From assembly GCF_010587385.1 (NCBI RefSeq), contig NZ_CP047476.1, forward strand, positions 868,001 to 932,000: a DNA stretch of 64,000 nt, in the 5' to 3' direction. Below the pieces are notes generated by a model that was not told the DNA's origin, searched no databases, and saw nothing but the letters and a program-made list of their open reading frames with translations. Within the stretch, counting starts at the first letter, position 1, and every line of letters begins with the position of its first letter. Shown one piece after another: positions 26,115 to 34,858 of this stretch. Source of the stretch: Vibrio astriarenae. GTDB taxonomy: Bacteria > Pseudomonadota > Gammaproteobacteria > Enterobacterales > Vibrionaceae. Both the position numbers and the translations under genes were made by a program.

Positions 26115-26957
26115 GTGAAGCCTATTTTAGAGCATGTTCCCAACACCCAGCAGCAGTCGCTGTTCTTTAATGAATATGATAAGAAGGTGTTCAGCTTCCC
26201 GTGGCACTATCACCCTCAATGGGAGCTCACCTATATCATCTCAGGATCTGGGACGGCATATACAGGCAATGCTGTCAGGCACTATAGTGCTGGTGAACTG
26301 GTCTTATTGGCGCCTAACATACCGCATTGCTGGAAAAGCGATGGCAACGCAAAGACCGGAGTAAAATCAGTCTATGCTCAGTGGGATAATAGCTTCTTAG
26401 GAGACAACTGGTTGGATAAACCAGAGTTCACCAGCATCAAGACTCTTTTTGAACAATGCTACAGTGGTCTGTCATTTATAAACTGCGATGCGCTTGGGGA
26501 AAAACTTAACGGCCTTCGATTTAAGAGTCCTTTTCATCGTACATTAGGTTTCGTCGACTTATTACATGAGTTAAGCCTGCAACAATCGGTCATGCCACTT
26601 GGTCAACAAACGAATCTTTGCCAAGACTTTGCGTCTGACAAGCGCATTGAAACTATCCTCGAGTACATCACTCAATATTACGACCAAAAGATTAGCGCGA
26701 AAGAGATGGCACAGCTGGTAAATATGACGCCAGTCTCCTTCAGTAAATACTTTACGCGCACATTCCAGAAACCTTTCACTCAGTTTTTAAATGAGTTCCG
26801 CGTTAGCCAAGCATGTGGACTGTTAGTATCAACTGAGTTAACGGTGGAGCAAGTTGCTTTTCAAACGGGGTATCAAAATATGTCCTTCTTTCACCGCCAG
26901 TTTAAATCGGTAACCGAGAAAACACCAAACCACTTTCGAGAAAGCTACCTAGAATAA
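26115..26957 (+). CDS. AraC-family regulator of the sugar operon
   Basis: 280 residues from the GTG at 26115, which has GGAG 7 nt upstream (a TTG at 26103 overlaps that site). An N-terminal cupin sensor (FPWHYHPQWELTYIISGSGTAYTGN, LVLLAPNIPHCWK) is followed by two helix-turn-helices (ISAKEMAQLVNMTPVSFSKYFTRTFQKPFTQFLNEFRV, TVEQVAFQTGYQNMSFFHRQFK). The divergent layout with the kinase indicates sugar-responsive control of that operon. Confidence 0.92.
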   Translation: MKPILEHVPNTQQQSLFFNEYDKKVFSFPWHYHPQWELTYIISGSGTAYTGNAVRHYSAGELVLLAPNIPHCWKSDGNAKTGVKSVYAQWDNSFLGDNWLDKPEFTSIKTLFEQCYSGLSFINCDALGEKLNGLRFKSPFHRTLGFVDLLHELSLQQSVMPLGQQTNLCQDFASDKRIETILEYITQYYDQKISAKEMAQLVNMTPVSFSKYFTRTFQKPFTQFLNEFRVSQACGLLVSTELTVEQVAFQTGYQNMSFFHRQFKSVTEKTPNHFRESYLE

Positions 26958-27060
26958 GTCGATTTTTTGCACACGGGGTAACAACAGTGTTTTCTACACC
27001 ACATTTTTAGCAAAAACAATGCTCTACAATAATCGAAATGCGCTAGGAATGGAGTCTGTT

Positions 27061-27609
27061 ATGTCAAAAAATAAACACCCTTTAGATCAATGCCACAACG
27101 CATGGCAACATACCGACCAACAACAAAAATGGATAAAGCAGTATCGATTACCTTTATTAAGGGTAACTACCTTTGTCCCGAGAATCATGGCGAACAGTGA
27201 AGTCGCTGAAAAAATTTACTCAATCGCAAAGCTGCAAGTCCACGACACACTGAGTCAATCCAATTACAAAGTTATTGAGAGTGATTCATTTGAGGATAAA
27301 GATGGAAAAGGATTATTAATGGCCATTTCAGGCGCATCCTCCACACAACTAAAAAGAGCAATGATTAAGCTAGAAAACAACCATCCGCTCGGGCCGCTAT
27401 TCAATTTTGATGTCCTAAACCGAGATGGGAAGATGGTCTCACGCCGCTCATCGGAAATGGAACCTCGAAAGTGCATAATCTGTGACCACGCTGCCTCATA
27501 CTGTGCAGCAAGTCATATCCATTCAGAGGAATCACTCGAACGTGAGGTTCTCCAATTGCTAGGTCGTCATTTAGTTTCATTTTCTACAAAAGAGACTGAA
27601 ATCGCATAA
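27061..27609 (+). CDS. citX: CitX-like apo-citrate lyase phosphoribosyl-dephospho-CoA transferase
   Basis: 182 residues from the ATG at 27061 (GGAG 7 nt before it; ATGs at 27019 and 27049 are less well placed). HPLGPLFNFDVLNRDGKMVSRRSSEMEPRKCIICDHAASYCAASHIHS is the CitX signature, matching the family's GRLWDLDV...SRR...PRRCLLC...C pattern. CitX loads the prosthetic group onto the citrate lyase acyl carrier CitD. No citCDEFG genes are nearby, so it is separated from its usual partners or modifies another carrier. Confidence 0.85.
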   Translation: MSKNKHPLDQCHNAWQHTDQQQKWIKQYRLPLLRVTTFVPRIMANSEVAEKIYSIAKLQVHDTLSQSNYKVIESDSFEDKDGKGLLMAISGASSTQLKRAMIKLENNHPLGPLFNFDVLNRDGKMVSRRSSEMEPRKCIICDHAASYCAASHIHSEESLEREVLQLLGRHLVSFSTKETEIA

Positions 27610-27614
27610 CTTTG

Positions 27615-27645
27615 AGCAGCTATGAGCCTCTCGCTCATAGCTGCT
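27615..27645 (+). terminator. Hairpin between citX and the chemoreceptor gene
   Basis: 13-bp arms AGCAGCTATGAGC (27615-27627) and GCTCATAGCTGCT (27633-27645) with a 5-nt loop, followed by TTC. It separates convergent genes and could serve both. Confidence 0.65.
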
Positions 27646-27676
27646 TTCAAAACTGGGCAGTTCCGATGCCTAGCTC

Positions 27677-29677
27677 TCACTTAAGCTTAAAATGACTCAT
27701 TCCACGGGCCAACTCTTGCATCTCTTCTCGTAGGCCTTGAGTAACGTTGCTTTGCTCATCATTCTCTGCTGTCACTGACTCTACAGAACGGTTCACATTC
27801 AGCATTAGCTCATCAATTGTGGTCACCGACTGAAATTGCTGTTCTGCTGCCGCAGCCAACGAGACCATTTGGTCATTCAAAGACTCAATCTGTTTTGTTC
27901 CCTTTGACAGAGTTTCTACCACGGACTCAGTAATGTGGTTGCTCTTTTCCGCTAAAGAAACTCCGTTAGCGATCTCATCAACCACATTTCGAGTCGACGC
28001 CTTGATACCAGTAAGCAGTTTATCAATTTCAACCGTTGATTGAGTTGTGCGAGTCGCTAGGTTTCGTACCTCATCCGCGACCACGGCAAACCCTCTACCC
28101 TGCTCTCCGGCCCTCGCCGCTTCAATCGCTGCATTGAGTGCCAACAAGTTAGTTTGCTCAGCCAAATTTTCAATCACCTCAGTGACTTTTTCGATGCCTT
28201 CCGTTTCTTCTTTTAACCTTTCTACCTGCTCGCTAACCCCTTTAATGGTTGTGTAAAGGGCGAGGACAGACTGACTATTTTGAACAAGAGACTCACTACC
28301 TCGTGACAAAGTAAGGTGAGATTCATTGAGCTCTGCTAAAGAATCTGATGCCAACTGAGTCGTATTTTTAGCCGCCAGCTTGATCTCTACAGCTTGTTCC
28401 GAGACCTGGTGAATTGCTTGGTTTTGAAGCTCGGTTTGCTTCGTCGTCTTAGTGTTCTTTTCGAGAAGGGTCAACATACCCCTCTCTGCCTCTTCGACGC
28501 TATGGTTCACCGCACCTACCATCTCATTAAGTGAACGACTCATTTGGTTCATGTGTTGTGTGAGCATGGATAGCTCATCTGAACTGCGATCATCTACTGC
28601 TGGCTGCGAGATGTCACCATTTGAAATTTGACTCGCTCTATCAGCCAAGTGCCTAACTCTACGAGCAATACTATTGCCCATAAATATGGAAAGCACGCTA
28701 GCAAAAGCAATGACAAATACCATTGAGATTAGCATGAATACGATAATTTCTTGGCCGAGCTGCTGAACTTCATCTCCCTTGGCGGTCGCTCTTTTCGTTT
28801 GCTCTTCAACTAACTGATCGAGCGCGGCAGTCACCAAATCAACTTTAGGCATCAACTCCCTTGCCATAATGGCATTACTTTTATTCCAATCTTGACTCTG
28901 TCTAAGCTCAATGACTTGCTCTGATAGTGGGTAGTAGATCTCTTGCATCTCTTTTGTTAATGACCATAACCGCTGAGCTGTACCTGATAATCTCGACGTT
29001 TCAGACTCTATTTCTTTACTCAGTGAAACATGAAGGTTCAGATACTCGTTATATTTATCAAGTGGCTCTACACCACCGTAGATTAAAAAATCCCGCATAC
29101 TAGACAAAGCATTGGCTAGCGCATTACTGGTATCTGCATAGAGTTTTAATAATGCTTTTCGATCACCACCCTCACGCTCAGATGCTTCATCATTAATCAT
29201 ATTCTGCAGAAGGTCGATCACGACTTCAGCCATCGGCGCAGCCTCTTCAGAAAAAAGCATCAGTGATGGCAAGTTTTCTGGTGTATGGCTCAATGTGATA
29301 ATTGCAGTTATGCTATGATCAATGTCAGCGAGGTTTTCTTGAATCTGATTTAACTGGCCATTATCGAACTCAGTCATCAAACTGCTTAAACTGGTAGACA
29401 ATTCTTGCTTCATTCGCTCGATTTCCTCAAGCAATGACGTCGAGTATTGGCTGTCACCTCCCAACAACATGTAGCTTCGCGTTAAGGATATCGTTTGTTC
29501 GAGACTTAGCTGAAACAATCGACCAGCGTCGACCACGGGGAGATCTTGTGAAAGCAAAAAGTCATTAGTGGATTGCACATCACTAAGTTTGTGGTAAGTC
29601 ACAACACCAGAGAGCAAAAATACAAACGTCAGCACTGCAAAACTCGCTTGCAGTTTTTTTGAAATAGAGAACTTCAT
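27677..29677 (-). CDS. Methyl-accepting chemotaxis protein
   Basis: 666 residues. One membrane segment near 11-28, a long (~280-residue) helical periplasmic domain, a second membrane segment ([23 protein letters not shown], ~310-332), HAMP ([22 protein letters not shown]), and a long cytoplasmic coiled coil. The signalling tip reads [45 protein letters not shown]. The helical-bundle sensor with no Cache fold resembles TorS-like or HBM-type sensors, and the ligand is unknown. Single-gene unit, convergent with citX. Confidence 0.93.
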   Translation of the reverse strand: MKFSISKKLQASFAVLTFVFLLSGVVTYHKLSDVQSTNDFLLSQDLPVVDAGRLFQLSLEQTISLTRSYMLLGGDSQYSTSLLEEIERMKQELSTSLSSLMTEFDNGQLNQIQENLADIDHSITAIITLSHTPENLPSLMLFSEEAAPMAEVVIDLLQNMINDEASEREGGDRKALLKLYADTSNALANALSSMRDFLIYGGVEPLDKYNEYLNLHVSLSKEIESETSRLSGTAQRLWSLTKEMQEIYYPLSEQVIELRQSQDWNKSNAIMARELMPKVDLVTAALDQLVEEQTKRATAKGDEVQQLGQEIIVFMLISMVFVIAFASVLSIFMGNSIARRVRHLADRASQISNGDISQPAVDDRSSDELSMLTQHMNQMSRSLNEMVGAVNHSVEEAERGMLTLLEKNTKTTKQTELQNQAIHQVSEQAVEIKLAAKNTTQLASDSLAELNESHLTLSRGSESLVQNSQSVLALYTTIKGVSEQVERLKEETEGIEKVTEVIENLAEQTNLLALNAAIEAARAGEQGRGFAVVADEVRNLATRTTQSTVEIDKLLTGIKASTRNVVDEIANGVSLAEKSNHITESVVETLSKGTKQIESLNDQMVSLAAAAEQQFQSVTTIDELMLNVNRSVESVTAENDEQSNVTQGLREEMQELARGMSHFKLK

Positions 29678-29903
29678 CCATAAACCCTATTAAGATATTT
29701 CAAACAGCGTACGCTTATCCGTGCGCACTTAAGCTAATAAAACTACTAAATTTGCACCGTTAGTGCCATCAATAATTGATTCGCGTCACAAGAAATAGCT
29801 ATTAAATCCGTGTATTTACATAATTAGTTTGATTGAGATACAGTATGTAAAGAAATATTTCGTTAGTGCTATAATCGCTCGGCAGTGCTCTAGCTTAAAG
29901 AAA

Positions 29904-30446
29904 ATGGATGATCGAATGACCAGAAATAGTATGCGTGGGTTTACCTTAATAGAACTTATTGTCGTCATTGTTGTGCTGGCTATCTTAGCGGTCATTGCAG
30001 CACCGAGATTCTTAAACCTTCAGTCTGATGCTCGCTCTAGTATCGTACAAGGACTCAGCGCCGCTCTGCGCACTGGCTCTGATTTAGTTCACGCTAAAGC
30101 GGTTATAGAAGGTGTTGACTCTGGCTCCGATGAAATTGAAATCGATGGCTACCTGCTAAGCATACGTAGTGGGTATCCCCGTGTGGCAGCCAATTGTGAG
30201 CGGTTTACCTCTGACCTTAGATACTGGGTTGATATGCAGTTGAAAACCACCTGCTCTGATACTGAACAGGGTGAAGCTGAATGGTACGGTGAGGTATCAA
30301 GAAACCAGTTCTATTTTTTCCCCGTTGGGTATGACCAACTTTCCCAAGGGTGCTACATCATTTACACCACCGCCTCTGAACGAGTAGGTGGTGAGTGGAT
30401 CGATGCGGATTCTGCGTCAATTGAATATGACACCTCAGGCTGCTAA
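29904..30446 (+). CDS. Type IV pilin-like protein (prepilin)
   Basis: 180 residues from the ATG at 29904; ATGs at 29916 and 29931 are also possible. The prepilin peptidase site and methylated helix are clear: MRG|FTLIELIVVIVVLAILAVIAAPRFLNLQSDARSS, with Glu at +5. The globular part has four cysteines (ANCERFTSDL, KTTCSDTE, QGCYIIY, TSGC), a MSHA-type pattern. No other pilus genes are adjacent, so it would depend on machinery elsewhere. Confidence 0.85.
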   Translation: MDDRMTRNSMRGFTLIELIVVIVVLAILAVIAAPRFLNLQSDARSSIVQGLSAALRTGSDLVHAKAVIEGVDSGSDEIEIDGYLLSIRSGYPRVAANCERFTSDLRYWVDMQLKTTCSDTEQGEAEWYGEVSRNQFYFFPVGYDQLSQGCYIIYTTASERVGGEWIDADSASIEYDTSGC

Positions 30447-30612
30447 AGCTCTTTCGAATCACTTAGAATATCTCATCAAAGAAGCCATTAAGGACCATTA
30501 AGGAACTAACGGTAAAAGAATGCTGCCAACTAACTATTTACTGTGACTAACTGATATTCACATTTGGTTGATTTGATATGGCATAAATTCTTCTTTTGAT
30601 TGGGAGAATATT

Positions 30613-30675
30613 ATGAACCTTGAACAAGCAAGACAATATCATGCTAGGTATTATAGGTATAAGGCAGAATATTAG
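30613..30675 (+). CDS. Possible 20-residue peptide gene
   Basis: ATG preceded by GGGAG at 7-nt spacing, coding for a Tyr/Arg-rich 20-residue peptide (MNLEQARQYHARYYRYKAEY). It lies in the 326-nt gap between the pilin-like gene and the next small membrane protein. The good ribosome site is the only support, and no family is recognised. Confidence 0.35.
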   Translation: MNLEQARQYHARYYRYKAEY

Positions 30676-30772
30676 AGATGTTGTCATTATCTGGTCTTTC
30701 CGTGACTTTGATAGAATTTTAGCGCTCTACGAATGCCCTCCGGAACAACTCTATTTTTATGAGGGATAGCTA

Positions 30773-31084
30773 ATGCAGTTAGCTAATCTATTTACAAGAC
30801 AATCCCTCGCTGCAAACATGATTGTGTTTTGCGTACTTTTAGGTGTCATTCTATACGTTGAAGCCTCCAACGCACACATTGCTGCTAAAAATGCCGAATT
30901 TGAGAACTACTTGGCAACACAGATACAAAGCTGTGCTTTAAAGGCACAAGCTAATGCTCCACAGCCTAGGTTTATGATGAACTTTCTGAGTGGTGAGGTG
31001 ATGGAATATAGAACACCAAAAGAGAATGAATTTATTGATTTCTTGTATCAACAATGTCTGGAAAATCTCTATCTATTGAAATAA
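30773..31084 (+). CDS. Small membrane-anchored hypothetical protein
   Basis: 103 residues. A single hydrophobic helix at about 13-30 (AANMIVFCVLLGVILYVEA) precedes a soluble tail with two cysteines (QIQSCALKAQ, YQQCLENLY). GAGGG lies 9 nt before the ATG. The tail is probably periplasmic. No family is recognised. It is convergent with PBP1B and ends at a bidirectional terminator. Confidence 0.6.
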   Translation: MQLANLFTRQSLAANMIVFCVLLGVILYVEASNAHIAAKNAEFENYLATQIQSCALKAQANAPQPRFMMNFLSGEVMEYRTPKENEFIDFLYQQCLENLYLLK

Positions 31085-31089
31085 AAAAT

Positions 31090-31111
31090 AAAGGCCATAA
31101 GTATGGCCTTT
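31090..31111. terminator. Bidirectional terminator between the small membrane protein gene and PBP1B
   Basis: AAAGGCCAT (31090-31098), a 4-nt loop AAGT and ATGGCCTTT (31103-31111), flanked by A-rich sequence on the left and T on the right. It serves two convergent genes. Confidence 0.8.
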
Positions 31112-31145
31112 AAACATTCTCGATTTAGGTCTTATGCAGGCTTAC

Positions 31146-33428
31146 CTACATCGTAAATAGACGTTTGAAGAAATTACCAATTTCCTCTCCCGCACATCCA
31201 GAAGATACGTTTTCATCTGCTCCCCAAATTGGCAAGTCGATATTGCCTCGGCCACAACTTGTCCGTAAAGAACCATCATCTCTTGCCCGATAACTGATGT
31301 TTTTCACATCCTCAGCAAAGTTAACTTCAAGTTTGCTCGGTTTGCGCTGTTCGACATAGTCGCGATAAACACGCAGAGCACCACTTGAGCCAGTCAGTTT
31401 GGTTGAACCGTTGTCGCCACGCCCAACCCAGACTGTCACTAATTCCTTTCCATCAATACCGACATACCAACTGTCTCTACCATTATTAGTAGTGCCTGTT
31501 TTACCCGCTAGGTGATTATTTTTGCCAATGTTCCCAAGATTCCTGCCTGTTCCCTCGGTCACGGTTGCTTGTAACCCTGCTAGCGTTAGGTCTGCAGCTT
31601 GTTCCCGTGCCACTTGGTTAGGTGTCGAGTGATGTTGGTATAGCTTATTATTATTTGAATCCATAACGGCGCTCACCATAAACAAGGTTTGTCGCTCTCC
31701 CTTATTTGCAATGGGCTGATAGAGTTGACTTACTGTCATCGGTGTCATTTCGACCGCACCCAACAACATTGATGGTAAAGGGGCTATAGAGTCTTCGAGA
31801 TCTCCCAACTGCTCAATGGTTTTCGCCACTTTATCAAGTCCAATCTCAATCCCTAGATTTACCGTTGGTACGTTGAGCGAATCTGCTAACGCAGAATAAA
31901 GTGGCACCTGCCCTTTGTATTGACGAGTGTAGTTTCTCGGCTGCCATGTATCCCCATTTGGGAGCGTTAGAGTTAACGGTTGATCCTTTAGCGTTGTCGC
32001 AAGGTTAAAACGTTCTGGCTCCTCTAGTGCTGCTAAGAAAATGGCTGGTTTTATAATGGATCCGACTTGTCGACTCCCCTGCTTAGCAAAGTTATACCCG
32101 GCGAAGCGAGGATCTCTATTACCAACAATCGCTCTAATTGAGCCGTCCCGATAATCTACTGTTAGCATTGCAGCTTCAAGCTCTGCTCCTGCAATGGCAT
32201 CTAATGCGGGTAGCGTTTTAACAATACTTTTCTCTACTTCTAACTGAGAAATAGGGTCTAACGTGGTAAAAACGCGAGCGCCTTGGATACTTTGATTAGG
32301 AAGTAGCATAGCCAACTCTTGAGCAACTAAATCAAAATAGGCTGGACGGCTAGTGGTTACACGCCCTCTCACCTGTATATCTAAGTTTCTAGCAGTGGCT
32401 GCTTCATACTCGCTCGCCTCAAGAAAACCATCCTCTTCGAGCAACTTCAAAATTGTATTTCGACGATTAGTTACCCTCTCAGGGAAGCGCCATGGATTGT
32501 AATAAGAGGGTCCTTTCACGACCCCCACGAGCAACGCTAGCTGGTCCACTCTTAACTCTTGTAGTGGCTTATTAAAGTAAAATTGTGCTCCGAGCTCAAA
32601 ACCATGAATCGCATCTGATCCTTGCTGAGCGAGGTAAATTTGATTGACATAACCATCCAAAATCTCATCTTTAGAGAAACGTGAATCAATTAAAACCGCC
32701 ATATAGGCTTCACGAAGTTTACGACTTAAGCTACGTTCACTGGTCAAGAACAAATTTTTGGTAAGCTGTTGCGTTAAGGTACTTCCCCCTTGGACCGTAC
32801 GCCCCGCTTTCATATTGGTTAAAAACGCCCGTGCAATCGCCGTTAGTGATATTCCGTCATGTTCAAAGAAGGCGCGATCCTCTGTAAGTAGCAGAGCTTT
32901 AATCAGTGCTTCTGGCATATCCTGCCATGACTGATATAAACGATGCTGCTCACCAGTATCACTAAGCATACCCATGAGTTGAGGCTCGATTTGGAATAAT
33001 CCTAACGTCTCACCGCTATCAATATCCACAATGTTACGAACACGACTCTTGGAAAAGGAGATTCTCACTCTTTGCAGGTCTCGAAAGCCATCATCAAACT
33101 CAAACGCTCGACGCACAAAAGTGATACTGTCACCATGAGTGCTATACTCACCACTGCTTGCTGGTGAATTCACTTGTTGATAGTTCAAACTTCTCAGTTC
33201 ATCTAGCAATTGTTGCTTACTGATAGGTGCATCTATTGTGAGCGTTAATGCCCGAGAATAAACCGCAGTAGGTAGTTCAAATAGTTGACCTGAAAAACGC
33301 TCATCGACAACATTAGACACACTACGATGAAACAGTCCCCAAATAACCAGTAAGAGAATTCCTCCCAGAGCCACAAAGGTCTTGAGGGAGAGTTTACGTT
33401 TGGGGCTCGAATTTATCTCAGTTGTCAT
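31146..33428 (-). CDS. mrcB: Penicillin-binding protein 1B (bifunctional glycosyltransferase/transpeptidase)
   Basis: 760 residues. A short cytoplasmic tail and one membrane helix (~17-32) lead to a UB2H-like region (~60-150). The GT51 glycosyltransferase has Glu183 in LLTEDRAFFEHDG and QGGSTLTQQLTKNLFLT. The transpeptidase has Ser457-I-I-Lys460 (GSIIKP), an S-x-N (DSLNVP) and GKTGTTN. It polymerises and cross-links peptidoglycan in the periplasm. The length matches E. coli and Vibrio PBP1B, whose activity normally needs the LpoB or CsiV activators. Single gene, divergent from the RND operon. Confidence 0.93.
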   Translation of the reverse strand: MTTEINSSPKRKLSLKTFVALGGILLLVIWGLFHRSVSNVVDERFSGQLFELPTAVYSRALTLTIDAPISKQQLLDELRSLNYQQVNSPASSGEYSTHGDSITFVRRAFEFDDGFRDLQRVRISFSKSRVRNIVDIDSGETLGLFQIEPQLMGMLSDTGEQHRLYQSWQDMPEALIKALLLTEDRAFFEHDGISLTAIARAFLTNMKAGRTVQGGSTLTQQLTKNLFLTSERSLSRKLREAYMAVLIDSRFSKDEILDGYVNQIYLAQQGSDAIHGFELGAQFYFNKPLQELRVDQLALLVGVVKGPSYYNPWRFPERVTNRRNTILKLLEEDGFLEASEYEAATARNLDIQVRGRVTTSRPAYFDLVAQELAMLLPNQSIQGARVFTTLDPISQLEVEKSIVKTLPALDAIAGAELEAAMLTVDYRDGSIRAIVGNRDPRFAGYNFAKQGSRQVGSIIKPAIFLAALEEPERFNLATTLKDQPLTLTLPNGDTWQPRNYTRQYKGQVPLYSALADSLNVPTVNLGIEIGLDKVAKTIEQLGDLEDSIAPLPSMLLGAVEMTPMTVSQLYQPIANKGERQTLFMVSAVMDSNNNKLYQHHSTPNQVAREQAADLTLAGLQATVTEGTGRNLGNIGKNNHLAGKTGTTNNGRDSWYVGIDGKELVTVWVGRGDNGSTKLTGSSGALRVYRDYVEQRKPSKLEVNFAEDVKNISYRARDDGSLRTSCGRGNIDLPIWGADENVSSGCAGEEIGNFFKRLFTM

Positions 33429-33638
33429 TATCGTTACTGCTCAAGTGAAAAACTTGCGCAAATTACCTATCTCGATAGAGAACGATGTCAGAGCGGCGTT
33501 AAGAAAGGTGAGCCCTTTGTGACTATCACGCCAGTACAGTCGGACTTTCATGATAACTTGTTGATTGTGTTTTAATTACACATAAACGAAAAAATATAAA
33601 CTCACTGTACCTGCAACTTCAGACCATCAATAGCATTA

Positions 33639-33662
33639 TGCAAAAATGAATATCTCTTAAAC
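33639..33662 (+). promoter_or_regulatory. Conserved envelope-gene motif, copy 1
   Basis: TGCA followed by AAAATGAATA-TCTC-TTAAAC, 109 nt upstream of the RND adaptor GTG start. The same AAAATGAATA-N4-TTAAAC core recurs at 37992-38011 and, on the minus strand, at 42325-42344, each upstream of an envelope gene. The 343-nt gap it sits in (33429-33771) has no gene. Confidence 0.65.
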
Positions 33663-33771
33663 ATGGTGCTAACCTAAATAAAAAGTACACTGCCCGCATC
33701 AACGACGAGGAGACAAAAAACCTTCTCGCTGAAACGAATAGCAACTAACTTTCATCAATCTGGAGTCAGCA

Positions 33772-34857
33772 GTGAACCTATCAACTTCCTCTCTCTTAAG
33801 CGTTAAGAAAACCTCTCTTGCCTTGGTAATCAGTGCTTCTGCATTGTTACTTGCTGGATGCAATGGCGAGCAGGTTGTTGAAGAAAAAGCACCAACGATC
33901 AGGCCTGTCGTTACCGAATACATCACCCACCTTGAGCAAGGTGAGTTTTTCTTTAATGGTATATTAAGCGCTTCGGAGCGTGCTGAGCTGAGTTTTCGTC
34001 ACTCCGGTCGAGTGATTGAAATTTTGGTGGACGAAGGTACTGAAGTCGAAGCTGGACAATTGCTAGCACGCCTCGAGTCTAGCGACGCTGAAATCATGGT
34101 GCTTGCGGCTCAGACTGAAGTGGATAACCTCAAGGCTGAGCATCAACGCGCTCAAACCCTGTTTGACCGCCAGCAGTCTATCTCAAAGAGTCAACTAGAC
34201 GAGATGACAATGCGCTACAAACTTGCGCAAAGTCGCTTGCAAGAAGCTCAAAACCGCCTGAACGATTCCGAGCTTCGTGCACCTTTCAGCGGGCTAGTCA
34301 GCCGCAGAATGGTCGATGCCCACACTATGGTTCAAGCTAACGAGAGCATTGTCGCGGTTCATGATCTGTCACAGCTTGAAGTGACCATTGATGTACCTGA
34401 GCGCTTAATGACCCAAGCAAGGCCGGGTGCAGAACTCTATGCAACGACAGCGTTACTGCCTAATCATCAGTTCCACCTGTATGTAAAGAAGTTTGAGACT
34501 GAGCCTAATCCAATTACGCGCACCTATGCCGTGACGCTGGGTTTGAGTGATTTGCATAGCTCGCCGCTACTACCGGGCATGAGTCTTCGCGTGGTAGCTC
34601 AATGGCAACAGAGTGATGTAAACCAGTTTAACGTACCCTTGAGTTCAATCAGCCCAGATAACCTTGGTAACCAATACCTTTGGGTTGTTGATGACAACAA
34701 CCGCGTTCAAAAACGCATCGTAGAAACGGGGTCGCTGATTGGCGATCGCATTCAAGTTATCTCGTCACTCAACGAGGGTGAGCAGGTTGTCGTATCTGGT
34801 GTACGCAGTTTAAGCCAAGACCTTGAAGTAAGACCAATGGCAAAAGAGGCACTATAA
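33772..34857 (+). CDS. RND efflux periplasmic adaptor lipoprotein (HlyD/AcrA type)
   Basis: 361 residues. The GTG start at 33772 is supported by GGAG 7 nt upstream. A lipoprotein signal ends at the lipobox LLLAGC. A barrel/lipoyl half (GRVIEILVDEGTEVEAGQLLARLESSDAE), a helical hairpin (~110-165), the second lipoyl half (DSELRAPFSGLVSRRMVDAHTMVQANESI) and membrane-proximal domains follow. It bridges the inner-membrane pump to a TolC-like channel encoded elsewhere. It ends one base before the pump ATG, so the two are coupled. Confidence 0.92.
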   Translation: MNLSTSSLLSVKKTSLALVISASALLLAGCNGEQVVEEKAPTIRPVVTEYITHLEQGEFFFNGILSASERAELSFRHSGRVIEILVDEGTEVEAGQLLARLESSDAEIMVLAAQTEVDNLKAEHQRAQTLFDRQQSISKSQLDEMTMRYKLAQSRLQEAQNRLNDSELRAPFSGLVSRRMVDAHTMVQANESIVAVHDLSQLEVTIDVPERLMTQARPGAELYATTALLPNHQFHLYVKKFETEPNPITRTYAVTLGLSDLHSSPLLPGMSLRVVAQWQQSDVNQFNVPLSSISPDNLGNQYLWVVDDNNRVQKRIVETGSLIGDRIQVISSLNEGEQVVVSGVRSLSQDLEVRPMAKEAL

Positions 34858-34858
34858 A

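Noticed and set aside
29829..29903. Longer N-terminus for the pilin-like protein
   Set aside because: The extra 25 residues would precede the prepilin cleavage site unusually far, and there is no ribosome site before 29829.
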